From: Frankiales bacterium | GTDB taxonomy: Bacteria; Actinomycetota; Actinomycetes; Mycobacteriales; Jatrophihabitantaceae | Direction: 5' to 3' | Length of the DNA stretch: 64,000 bases | Assembly (NCBI GenBank): GCA_025966315.1 | Contig: JAOPUZ010000048.1 | Location: forward strand, 1 to 64,000 | In this document: one piece after another, positions 43,049-51,440 of the stretch | How the letters are laid out: every line of letters starts with the position of its first letter | Position numbering within the stretch: position 1 is the first letter of the stretch | The notes under the pieces: model-generated | Told to the model about the DNA's origin: nothing | The model's input: only the letters and a program-made list of their open reading frames with translations | Database searches by the model: none | Program-made: the position numbers and the translations under genes

Positions 43049-44371
43049 CTATGACGCCGTGACGGTAGGACTTTCCGGCAGGATGTCAACTACGCGAACC
43101 CCGAAGCGCCGCAGGCCCACCGCGTCGGCCGGCTCGTCGGCCAGCAAGCGCACCGACCTGATCCCGAGACTGTCCAGGACCTGGGCGGCCGTGTCGAAGT
43201 CGCCGTCGGCGTGCACCCATTCCGGACGCTCGGCCAGCCGACCGGCATCCTGCTGCTCGTAGGCCATCAACTTTGCCAGCAAGCCGGCGCCGGCCGCGTC
43301 GCGACGCTCGCGACCTCGTAGGTACACCACGACCCCTCGTCCGGCAGCGGCGACGGCAGCAAGCGAATCGGTCAGGCGCTGCGCGCACCGGCATCGTTGT
43401 GAGCCGAAGACATCTCCGAGCAGGCACTCGGTATGTACGCGCACGAGCACCTTCTCGGCACCGTCGAGTTCACCCATCGTGAAGGCCACATGCTCACGAC
43501 CATCGCGCGGCGCGGCGTACCCGACCGCTTCAAACGGCCCGTAGGGCAACGGCACCCGCGCGCGAACCAGCGGCTCGACGACGCCCGCCGCGGCCCGGCG
43601 ATGACGGACCAGTTCGGTGATGGTCGTCAACGAGAGGCCGAACTCGTCGGCGAAATCTCGCAGCTCGGCCCCCTGGGCCATGGCCAGCGGCTGCTCGCGG
43701 CTGACCAGTTCGGCCAGCACACCGGCCGGCGAGAGGCCGGCCAGTATCGCCAGGTCCATCGCGGCCTCGGTATGGCCGAACCGGTCGAGCAGGCCATTGC
43801 TCTGGGCCCGGACCGGCAGCACGTGCCCAGGCCGCGACAGATCATCACGTTGGGTGGCGGGATCAGCGAGCAACCGGATCGTGTAAGCCCGGTCCGCGGC
43901 CGAGATGCCGGTACTGATGCCGTGCGCGGCATCCACGGTCACCGTGAAAGCGGCCGCTTCGGCCCGAGCACCGTGCGAGGGCATGGCCGGCAGCGCCAGC
44001 CGGTCGGCCACCGCCCCGGGCACGGCCACACAGAGATAGCCCGACGTGTGACGCACCGCGAACGACACCAGGTCGGCGTCGGCCAGCGCCGCGGCGAAGA
44101 TCAACTCTCCCGCGCTGGTGGCCGAATCGTCGTCCAGCACGATCACGGCGCGACCGGCCGCGACGTCGGCGATGACGGCCTCGACCGGGTCCAGCCGGAC
44201 GGCCTCGACCGGCTCCAGCGGGGCGGCCTCGGCGGCCTCGTTCGAAGCGGTCGCTCCATCCCCCACCAATGGTCCGGGGCTGGCGGAAAGCGCGCTCAAA
44301 ACGCTCCGCTTTGCTTGAGGATCCGGCGTGCGGTCGGCAGCCATTCGGCCAGCGTAGGCGACGTCTCCCAT
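43049..44371 (-). CDS. RibBA-like protein with degenerate active sites
   Basis: 440 residues with DHBP-synthase (about 60-265) and GTP-cyclohydrolase-II (about 275-435) domains. In the first, the acidic loop DDEDRENEGD is DDDSATSAGE, losing key Glu residues, though RPGHVLPVRA and GHTEAAMD remain. In the second, the zinc Cys set ECLLGDVFGSQRCRC is kept, but the catalytic QEGRGIG segment is GRERRDAAG and the nucleophilic Arg (DERD in E. coli) is lost. It is last in the sulfonate-type operon, overlapping the FMN reductase gene by 76 nt, or 49 nt if it starts at 44344. A regulatory or FMN-supply role is inferred. Confidence 0.82.
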   Translation of the reverse strand: MGDVAYAGRMAADRTPDPQAKRSVLSALSASPGPLVGDGATASNEAAEAAPLEPVEAVRLDPVEAVIADVAAGRAVIVLDDDSATSAGELIFAAALADADLVSFAVRHTSGYLCVAVPGAVADRLALPAMPSHGARAEAAAFTVTVDAAHGISTGISAADRAYTIRLLADPATQRDDLSRPGHVLPVRAQSNGLLDRFGHTEAAMDLAILAGLSPAGVLAELVSREQPLAMAQGAELRDFADEFGLSLTTITELVRHRRAAAGVVEPLVRARVPLPYGPFEAVGYAAPRDGREHVAFTMGELDGAEKVLVRVHTECLLGDVFGSQRCRCAQRLTDSLAAVAAAGRGVVVYLRGRERRDAAGAGLLAKLMAYEQQDAGRLAERPEWVHADGDFDTAAQVLDSLGIRSVRLLADEPADAVGLRRFGVRVVDILPESPTVTAS

Positions 44372-44787
44372 TCGGTGTCGACGAGATACAACGCCCGGGT
44401 CGGCGTCGAGCAGCCGATCTCGACCAGCACCGGCTTGAGCGACAGCTCCGGGGCCAACGCGTGCCCCGGCCCGGCACCCAGCATCAGCGGGACCGCGACG
44501 ACCCCATCCAGGCTGCCGCCGCCGAATTGATCCAGGAACAACTTCAGCAGCCCGGTGTAGGTGGCCTTGTACGTCGGGCTGGCCACAATGAGCAAGTCCA
44601 GTCCCTTGACCGCCTCGACCGCGGCAGCGACCGCGGCGTCACCCCAGCCGAGCAGTCCCGGTCCCAGCTCCACCACGTCGATGGCCAGGTCCGGCTCGGA
44701 GCCGGTTAGTTCGACGGCGACGTGCCGGGCCGCCGCGAACGTCCGCGAGTTGGGCTTCGGGTTGCCGACCACGATGCCGACGGTCAT
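44296..44787 (-). CDS. NAD(P)H-dependent FMN reductase (MsuE/SsuE-like)
   Basis: 163 residues, flavodoxin-like fold with GNPKPNSRTF (FMN phosphate loop) and ASPTYKATYTGLLKLFLDQ. Supplies FMNH2 to the two LLM monooxygenases encoded just upstream. ATG at 44787 behind AAGAGG. Confidence 0.9.
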   Translation of the reverse strand: MTVGIVVGNPKPNSRTFAAARHVAVELTGSEPDLAIDVVELGPGLLGWGDAAVAAAVEAVKGLDLLIVASPTYKATYTGLLKLFLDQFGGGSLDGVVAVPLMLGAGPGHALAPELSLKPVLVEIGCSTPTRALYLVDTEWETSPTLAEWLPTARRILKQSGAF

Positions 44788-44836
44788 GAACGAACCTCTT
44801 CCTGCGGGTGGGTACCTCGAGCGTGCCTTCGTGCGA

Positions 44837-45976
44837 TCAGACGGCGAGCGAAACCTCACGGGCCGAGTCGATCGCCCGTCCGGTCGAACGTTCCCGCGAC
44901 GCTACGCCCTCCCGGAGGCGAGGAATCAGCTCCCGACCGTAGTCGATTGCGTCTTCGTACGGGTCATACCCGCGGATCAGGATCGTGCTGACGCCCAGAT
45001 CGACGTAGTCGAGCAAGGCTTCGGCGACGGTTTCGGCTGTCCCGACCAATGCGGTGGAATTTCCGGCCGCTCCGGTGGCCGCGGCCAGCGGGGTCCACAG
45101 CGCGCGATCGTGTCGCTCGCCGCGCTCGGCCGCTTCCAATTGCCGTTGCGATCCCACCGACCGCAGCGCGTTCGGCGCCGGCCGCCATTCCTTCGACGGT
45201 GTCGCCGAGGCGATCCGGGCCTTGGTCTGTTCCAGGATGTCGTGCGCGCGCTGCCAGGCCAGATCCTCGGTCGCTCCCAAGATCGGACGGAAGGACACGC
45301 TGATCCGCGGCGGCTCGGCCCGGCCGGCGGCCGCGGCGGCGGCGTGCACCAGCGCGATCTCTTCCGCCGTCTGGGCCAGCGGATTGGCGAAGAGCGCGTA
45401 CACGTCCGCCTCGGCGGCGCCGATCCGGTAGGCCTCGGGGGACGACCCACCGAAGTACAACGGGATGCGTGGCTTCTGGTAGGGCCGGACGCCGCTGATG
45501 AAGTCCTCGAACTTGTAGAATTTGCCGTCGAAATCGAACGGGACCTCCGACGTCCAGGCCTGCTTCAGCACCCGCAGGAATTCACCGCTGCGCTCATACC
45601 GCTCGCTCTTGGACAGGTAGTCCCCGTCCCGGTGCTGCTCGGCGTCGGCGGCACCGCTGATCGTGTGCAGCGCGATCCGGCCCTGCGTGAACTGGTCGAG
45701 GGTCGCGAACGTCCGGGCCGCTACCGTCGGGAATACGAAGCCGGGACGGTGCGCGATGAGAAACTTCAGCCGCTCGGTCACCGAAGCCGCGTACGCCGCG
45801 ACCTGCGTCCCGTCCGGCGATCCGGACGAGTAACCGATGAGCACCCGGTCGAAGTCGGAGTTCTCGTGCGCCCGGGCGAACTTCGACACGTAGACCGGGT
45901 CGATGATCGGTCCGTGGGACGGCCGGATTTCGGACTGCTCGTGGGTGCTGATCAGTCCGATGAGTTCGACAGACAT
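44837..45976 (-). CDS. SsuD-like FMNH2-dependent monooxygenase (paralog 1)
   Basis: 379 residues of the luciferase-like/alkanesulfonate monooxygenase family (FATLDQFTQGRIALHTISG; RIPLYFGGSSPEAYRI; VGSQRQLEAA). Uses FMNH2 and O2 to cleave C-S bonds in sulfonates or sulfones. Clearly related over its full length to the 45979-47142 protein; the two genes are two bases apart. Substrates may differ, giving a broader range. Confidence 0.92.
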   Translation of the reverse strand: MSVELIGLISTHEQSEIRPSHGPIIDPVYVSKFARAHENSDFDRVLIGYSSGSPDGTQVAAYAASVTERLKFLIAHRPGFVFPTVAARTFATLDQFTQGRIALHTISGAADAEQHRDGDYLSKSERYERSGEFLRVLKQAWTSEVPFDFDGKFYKFEDFISGVRPYQKPRIPLYFGGSSPEAYRIGAAEADVYALFANPLAQTAEEIALVHAAAAAAGRAEPPRISVSFRPILGATEDLAWQRAHDILEQTKARIASATPSKEWRPAPNALRSVGSQRQLEAAERGERHDRALWTPLAAATGAAGNSTALVGTAETVAEALLDYVDLGVSTILIRGYDPYEDAIDYGRELIPRLREGVASRERSTGRAIDSAREVSLAV

Positions 45977-45978
45977 CG

Positions 45979-47142
45979 CTACACCAGCGCCGCGACGGAC
46001 TCGTTCGCCGCGGTGCTCGGACGTGCGGCCGAGCCGTTCTCGGCCTCACGACGGGCGACCTCGGCCCGGACCAGCGGCAGCAGCTCCCGGCCGTAATCGG
46101 TGGCGTCCTCCAGTGGGTCGTAGCCACGGATGAGCAGGGTCGTCACGCCCAGGTCGATGTAGTCGAGCATCGCCTGCGCGACGGTCTCCGGAGTCCCGAC
46201 CAGGGCAGTTGAGTTGCCGCCGCCACCGACCGCCTGGCTGACCGGCGTCCACAGCGCGCGATCGTGCAGTTCGCCCTTGGCCGCGGCCGCCAACAGCCGC
46301 TGCGACCCGACGTTCTGTGGCTCAGCCCCGCCGAGCACCGCGGCCCGCTTGCGGTTGGACGCCCAGGCGCCACTGGCCTTGCTGGTGTTGATGTCGTCGA
46401 GGATGCGGTGCGCCCGCTCCCAGGCCAATTCCTCGGTCGCGCCGAGAATGGGACGGAAGGACACGCTGATGCCGGGCATCTGAGTCCGGCCGGCGGCCCG
46501 CGCCGACGCGTACACGGACGCGATCTGCTCCGCGGTCTCGGCTAGCGGCTCACCCCACAGGGCGTAGGTGTCGGCGTGCTTGCCGCCCACCCGATACGCC
46601 GCGGCCGACGATCCACCGAAGTAGATCGGGATACGCGGGTCCTGGGCCGGCTTGACGGCGGAGAAGAAATCCTCGAGCTTGTAGTAGGTCCCCTCGTAGT
46701 CGAACGGCTCGTTCGACGTCCACGCCTGCTTGACGATGTCGAGGTACTCGTCGGTACGGGCATAGCGCTCGTCCTTGGTCAGGTAGTCACCGTCGCGGCG
46801 CTGCTCGGCGTCATTGCCACCGGTGATGATGTGGATCGCGACGCGGCCTTCGGAGAACTGATCCAGGGTGGCGAACGTCCGAGCCGCGACCGTCGGAAAC
46901 AGGAAGCCAGGCCGGTGCGCGATCAGCAGTTTCAACGTGCTGGTCTTGCTGGCGGCGTAGGCCGCGACCTGGTTCGGGTCTGCGCTGGACGAACCGAGGG
47001 CGACCAGGATGCGGTCGAAGCCGGCGTCCTCGTGGGCCTGGGCGAACCGGCGCGTGTAGTCGGCGTTGAGGGCGGGTCCGGAGCCGGGGCGGGACTCGGA
47101 CTCCTCGCGGGTTCCGATCATTCCTACGAATTCGATAGGCAT
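45979..47142 (-). CDS. SsuD-like FMNH2-dependent monooxygenase (paralog 2)
   Basis: 387 residues with the same LLM/SsuD signatures (FATLDQFSEGRVAIHIITGG; RIPIYFGGSSAAAYRV). ATG at 47142 follows the ABC ATPase gene by 17 bp. The C-terminus carries an extra Ala/Ser/Arg-rich tail. Likely product of a tandem duplication with paralog 1. Confidence 0.92.
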   Translation of the reverse strand: MPIEFVGMIGTREESESRPGSGPALNADYTRRFAQAHEDAGFDRILVALGSSSADPNQVAAYAASKTSTLKLLIAHRPGFLFPTVAARTFATLDQFSEGRVAIHIITGGNDAEQRRDGDYLTKDERYARTDEYLDIVKQAWTSNEPFDYEGTYYKLEDFFSAVKPAQDPRIPIYFGGSSAAAYRVGGKHADTYALWGEPLAETAEQIASVYASARAAGRTQMPGISVSFRPILGATEELAWERAHRILDDINTSKASGAWASNRKRAAVLGGAEPQNVGSQRLLAAAAKGELHDRALWTPVSQAVGGGGNSTALVGTPETVAQAMLDYIDLGVTTLLIRGYDPLEDATDYGRELLPLVRAEVARREAENGSAARPSTAANESVAALV

Positions 47143-47159
47143 TGAGGCGTTACCTTTCT

Positions 47160-48272
47160 TCAGTGAGGCAGTGGTTCGGGGCGTGCGGGTACGCGGGGTC
47201 GGTCGGCGTCTTCTAGTTCGGCTCGCCAGGTGCTGTGGTGATGGCAGCTGACCCGCCAGCCGCCGCCGTGGGCGGTGGGTACGTCCTGTGCGGCCGGGAC
47301 GGTGCCGCAGACGTCGGTGGCGAACCGGCAACGGGCCCGGAAGACACAACCGGCTTCGAGGTCGTTCGACACCGTTGCTGTGTCCGCATCCACCAATCGG
47401 AGTTGGCGGACGTGCAACGGGCGATGTTGCTCCGATGACGGCTCCGGACGCTGGTCGGCCAGTTGATCCGACAGCGCGGGAGCGGAGGCGATGAGCAGCG
47501 CCGTATACGGATGCCGGGGCCGGGCGAAGACCTCGGAGATCGGGCCGTCCTCGACCACCCGCCCGCGGTAGAGCACCAGCACCCGGTCCGCGATGCCGGC
47601 CAGCGAGCTGAGATCGTGCGAGATGATGATCACGGAGAGCCCGCGGCTGGTGCGCAGTTCGTCCAGCAGCCGCAGGATGTTATTGCGGTTGGAGGAGTCC
47701 AGGGCGCTCACCGGCTCGTCGCAGATCAGCAGCTGAGGGCGCAGCACCAGAGCCCGGGCGATTGACACCCGCTGGCGTTGGCCGCCGGAGATCTGGGCCG
47801 GATGCTTGCTCAGCAGCGATTCGTCCAGGCCGACCCAGCCGAGCGCTTCACGCACCCGAGTGGCGATCTCGTGCGAGCTCGCCTGCCCCTGGGTGACCAG
47901 TCCCTCGGCCACCAGCTGCTCGACGGTGAGATCCGGGTCGAGGGACCGCAGCGGGTCCTGGAACACGAACTGCACCGACCCACCGCGCCGGAGATCCCGT
48001 CGGGCCGAGCCCCGCAGCGACGAGATCACCTTGTCCTGCAGGCGAATCTCACCCTGTGACGGATCGGCGAGTCCCATCACGGTGCGGGCCAAGGTCGTCT
48101 TGCCGGACCCCGTCTCGCCGATGACGCCGAGGATCTCCCCCGGGCGCACGGTCAGATCAACCTGCGACAAGATGTGCGCGGCCCGGCGTCCCCGACCCAG
48201 GTGGACGTCGACCGACTCCACCGACAGCAGCGGCAGGTCGACCGAACGACCTGACTCGACCGTTGCCGTCAT
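47160..48272 (-). CDS. Opp/Dpp-type ABC importer ATPase (DppF-like)
   Basis: 370 residues: Walker A GETGSGKTTL, signature SGGQRQRVSIARA, Walker B LLICDEPVSALD, and the Opp/Dpp C-terminal extension with a Cys cluster (CVFRARCRFATDVCGTVP). Second of two ATPases powering the importer. ATG at 48272 overlaps the previous stop by four bases (ATGA). Confidence 0.94.
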   Translation of the reverse strand: MTATVESGRSVDLPLLSVESVDVHLGRGRRAAHILSQVDLTVRPGEILGVIGETGSGKTTLARTVMGLADPSQGEIRLQDKVISSLRGSARRDLRRGGSVQFVFQDPLRSLDPDLTVEQLVAEGLVTQGQASSHEIATRVREALGWVGLDESLLSKHPAQISGGQRQRVSIARALVLRPQLLICDEPVSALDSSNRNNILRLLDELRTSRGLSVIIISHDLSSLAGIADRVLVLYRGRVVEDGPISEVFARPRHPYTALLIASAPALSDQLADQRPEPSSEQHRPLHVRQLRLVDADTATVSNDLEAGCVFRARCRFATDVCGTVPAAQDVPTAHGGGWRVSCHHHSTWRAELEDADRPRVPARPEPLPH

Positions 48273-49327
48273 GACGCCAGCCGCGTCAGGCTCAGCTCGT
48301 CGGACCGCAGGCAGCGCACCTCGTGGCCGCCCCCCGACGAGATCGCCACCGGCGTCGTCCGGCACTGCTCGGTCGCGAAGCCACACCGGTCGGCGAACCG
48401 GCAGCCCGGCAGTTGGGCCCCGACCGAGGGCGGCTGACCTTCGATCACGTCCAGGGTCCGGCGGGTGTAGTCGCCCAACGAGGCCACCCGCAGCATGGCC
48501 TGGGTGTACGGATGCCGCGGCCGGAGCAGGATCTCCTCCGTCGGGCCGGCCTCGACGATCTCGCCGGCGTAAAAGACAACCACTCGGTCACACAGCTCGG
48601 AGATGACGGCCAGATCGTGCGAGACGAACAGCACGCCCAGACCTCGTTCGTCCCGCAACCGCAGGATCAGCTCGATGATCTCGGCCTGGATTGTGACGTC
48701 GAGGGCGGTCGTCGCCTCATCGGCCACCAGGAGTTCCGGATCACCCGAGACAGCGATGGCGATCATCACGCGCTGCAACATCCCGCCCGACAGCTCGCCC
48801 GGAATCTGGCGGTACACCGACTCGGCGTCGCGGAGACCGACCAGCCGCAACAGTTCGAGCGCCCGCTGCTTAGCTTGTTTGCGCGAACAACCCTGTACCG
48901 AGCGCAGCGCTTCGGCCAGCTGCCGGCCCACCGGGACGGACGGGTTCAGGTACGAGCCGGGATCCTGGAAGACCGCGCCGACCCGGCTGCCGCGGACAGC
49001 CCGCCAGGCCTTGTTGCTGAACTCGGCGGTGTCCTGGCCACCGAAGGACACCGAGCCCTCGGCGACGTGGCAGCCCGGGGCGAGGATGCCGAGCGCCGCC
49101 CGGCAGGTCAGCGTCTTACCGCTACCCGACTCACCGACCAGGCCGACGACCTCACCGCGGCGGACCGCCAGCGAGACGCCGCGCACCGCCTCCAGCGCGC
49201 CGTTGTGCACGGTCACCGTCAGGTCGTCGATGACCAGGACGTCCTGGCCCGGGCTGCGCTGACCGGCGACCCCGGTTCGCAGCGCGTCGCTGGTCTCAGG
49301 CTCACGCAGCTGAGTGTCGGTTGACAT
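48269..49327 (-). CDS. Opp/Dpp-type ABC importer ATPase (DppD-like)
   Basis: 352 residues: Walker A GESGSGKTLTC, signature LSGGMLQRVMIAIAV, Walker B LLVADEATTALD, and the Cys-bearing tail CRFADRCGFATEQC. ATG at 49327 behind a strong GGAGG; the start lies 26 nt inside the permease gene. Confidence 0.94.
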   Translation of the reverse strand: MSTDTQLREPETSDALRTGVAGQRSPGQDVLVIDDLTVTVHNGALEAVRGVSLAVRRGEVVGLVGESGSGKTLTCRAALGILAPGCHVAEGSVSFGGQDTAEFSNKAWRAVRGSRVGAVFQDPGSYLNPSVPVGRQLAEALRSVQGCSRKQAKQRALELLRLVGLRDAESVYRQIPGELSGGMLQRVMIAIAVSGDPELLVADEATTALDVTIQAEIIELILRLRDERGLGVLFVSHDLAVISELCDRVVVFYAGEIVEAGPTEEILLRPRHPYTQAMLRVASLGDYTRRTLDVIEGQPPSVGAQLPGCRFADRCGFATEQCRTTPVAISSGGGHEVRCLRSDELSLTRLAS

Positions 49328-50288
49328 CGGCGGCCTCCTCATCGATCTTGTCGATCACCGGGTTTGCACTGTTGGCGCCGAGGAAAGCCGGGTCGGCGTC
49401 ATCCCCCGGTTGAGTCAATTCCGTTGCCGCGGCCTCTTCGGTGGCGGCTTTGCTGCTCGCGGCCGAGAGCAGGCTGACGTGCACGCCAGAGGCATCGCGG
49501 ATGGCGTCGGCCAACGCGTTCAGTGCGCCGGCCGTGAGCATGATCAGCACCGCCGGCACGATAGGTGCCCACGGTGCCTGGTTCAGGTAGCTGAGATCGC
49601 TGGCCAATACACCACCCCAGGTCGGCGCCGGCGGGACCACACCGATGCCGAGGAAGGTCAAGGACGAGACGATCAGCAGGGCGGCCGAGGCCGACATCGC
49701 CGCCGCGACGGCGATGGTCGGGATCACCTTGTTGAGGACGTGCACCCGCACGATGCGGAACCGGGATGCTCCGAACAACTCGGCCGATTCGACGTACTGG
49801 GCGCGGACGAACTCCAGCGCGGCGGCGCGGGTCACCCGGAAGAACAGCGGTGAGGACAGGAACCCGATCGCCAGCATGGCCGGGGTGAGGCTGTTACCGA
49901 GCACCGCGGTGCAGCCGATCGCGAACACGATCGTCGGCAGGGTCATGATCGCATCGGTGATCCGGTTGGCGATGAAGTCGAACCAGGTTCCGAGAAACGC
50001 CGACAGCAGCCCGGGAATCGCGCCGAACACCAGTCCCACCAAGGTGGCCTCGGCTGCGGTGGTGACCGAGGTGCGGGTGCCGGCCAGCAGGCGGCTCAGC
50101 ACGTCGCGGCCCAGATAGTCGGTGCCGAGCCAGTGCCGGCTGCTCGGCCCTTGCAGGAAGTCCTTGACGCTCTGGTGCAGCGGGTCCTGCGGGGCCAGCG
50201 CCGAGCCGAAGATGGCCAGCAGCAGCACGGCCAGCAGGATCGCGACCGAGATCTGTGCCGAACGGAAACGCAGGGTCTTCTTCAGCAT
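49302..50288 (-). CDS. Opp/Dpp-type ABC permease (DppC-like)
   Basis: 328 residues with an N-terminal helix, five permease helices and the cytoplasmic EAA loop (EFVRAQYVESAELFGASRFRI). The last 60 residues form an Ala/Glu/Asp-rich tail unusual for DppC. ATG at 50288, two bases after the DppB stop. Confidence 0.93.
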   Translation of the reverse strand: MLKKTLRFRSAQISVAILLAVLLLAIFGSALAPQDPLHQSVKDFLQGPSSRHWLGTDYLGRDVLSRLLAGTRTSVTTAAEATLVGLVFGAIPGLLSAFLGTWFDFIANRITDAIMTLPTIVFAIGCTAVLGNSLTPAMLAIGFLSSPLFFRVTRAAALEFVRAQYVESAELFGASRFRIVRVHVLNKVIPTIAVAAAMSASAALLIVSSLTFLGIGVVPPAPTWGGVLASDLSYLNQAPWAPIVPAVLIMLTAGALNALADAIRDASGVHVSLLSAASSKAATEEAAATELTQPGDDADPAFLGANSANPVIDKIDEEAADVNRHSAA

Positions 50289-50290
50289 GG

Positions 50291-51313
50291 CTACCGCCCA
50301 CCCGACGGGCGCAGCCAGCCGAGCGCTGCCTTGACGACGAGGTTCGACACGATGACCAGCGCGCTGGTGACCAGCAGAACCCCTTGTACGACCGGCACAT
50401 CCCGCTGGGCGGCGCTGGACAACGCCAGCTGGCCCAGACCCGGGAGGGCGAACACCGTCTCGGTCACGACCGCGCCGCCGATCAGCAAGGGGACGCCGGC
50501 ACCGAGGACGGTGAGGGCCGGCCCGGCGGCGTTACGCAGGGCGTGCACGATCAAGATCCGGCTGGGCCGTAGGCCTCGTACGACCGCGCCGGTGACGTAG
50601 TTCTTGCGTAGCTCCTCGACCAGCGAGGTGCGCAGCTGGCGAGCGATGCCCACGCCCAGTTCCAGACTCAACGCCAGACTCGGCAACAGGATCCGCTCGA
50701 ACCATTGCCCGGTGTTCACCGTGAAGCCGGTGTATCCGGCCGAGGGCAACACCTTCAGCGTGGTGGAGAAAATCACCACCAGACCGATGCCGACTACGAA
50801 GGCGGGCAGTGTAGCCAGCAGCGTGCTGGCCAGCGTGATACCGCGGTCGATCCAGGACCCCTGCTTGACGGCGGCCAACGTACCGGCCAGCCCACCGAAG
50901 ATCACCGCGAACAGTGCCGCCACGATCGCGAGCGAGAGATCGACCGGCAGCCGCTGGCTGATGCTCTGGCTGACCGGGATCTGGGTGAAGTAGGACGAGC
51001 CGAGATTGCCCTGCAGCGCGTTGCCCAACCAGTGCACGTACTGGCTGAAGAACGGCCGGTCCAGCCCGAACTGGTGATTGATCCGCGCGATGTCGGCCGG
51101 GGTGGCGGTGTCCCCGAGTACCGACGCGGCCGGATTGGCGTTGGAGAGCGCCCCCAGGCCGTAGACCAGGAAGGTGCTGACCAGGATCACCGGCACGAAG
51201 ATGCCGAGCCAGCGCCCGGCCCGCCGGCCGGCCCCGCGGGTGGCGCGACCGAGACCGGACGGCGACCGTCCGATACTCGGCGCGCCGATCCGCGTGGTGG
51301 TGATCGCGCTCAT
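50291..51313 (-). CDS. Opp/Dpp-type ABC permease (DppB-like)
   Basis: 340 residues. A first helix and periplasmic segment (LGDTATPADIARINHQFGLD) precede the inner-membrane permease domain with the EAA loop (LRTSLVEELRKNYVTGAVVRGLRPS). ATG at 51313. Separated from the binding-protein gene by 127 bp of repeat-rich sequence. Confidence 0.93.
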   Translation of the reverse strand: MSAITTTRIGAPSIGRSPSGLGRATRGAGRRAGRWLGIFVPVILVSTFLVYGLGALSNANPAASVLGDTATPADIARINHQFGLDRPFFSQYVHWLGNALQGNLGSSYFTQIPVSQSISQRLPVDLSLAIVAALFAVIFGGLAGTLAAVKQGSWIDRGITLASTLLATLPAFVVGIGLVVIFSTTLKVLPSAGYTGFTVNTGQWFERILLPSLALSLELGVGIARQLRTSLVEELRKNYVTGAVVRGLRPSRILIVHALRNAAGPALTVLGAGVPLLIGGAVVTETVFALPGLGQLALSSAAQRDVPVVQGVLLVTSALVIVSNLVVKAALGWLRPSGGR

Positions 51314-51440
51314 CCCCGGCTCCGCCTGCCGGCGCCGTCGGTGTTCCGGTCACTCATGGAGGTCACCGGCTCTTCGCGCGAGCGCTCATCGCTGGCATTC
51401 GCTCCGCTCCTCACTCGCTGGCGCTCGTTGCGATGCTCGC
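51314..51440. other. 127-bp intercistronic spacer with CGCT/GCTCG repeats
   Basis: Dense short repeats such as GAGCGCTCATCGCTGGC, CGCTCCTCACTCGCTGGCG and GATGCTCGCTC can form several small hairpins. In binding-protein operons such a spacer often allows higher expression of the binding protein than of the permeases. No gene is seen. Confidence 0.55.

Noticed and set aside
44200-44400. FMN riboswitch controlling the RibBA-like gene
   Set aside because: The gene lies inside an operon and overlaps the FMN reductase gene, leaving no room for an aptamer.
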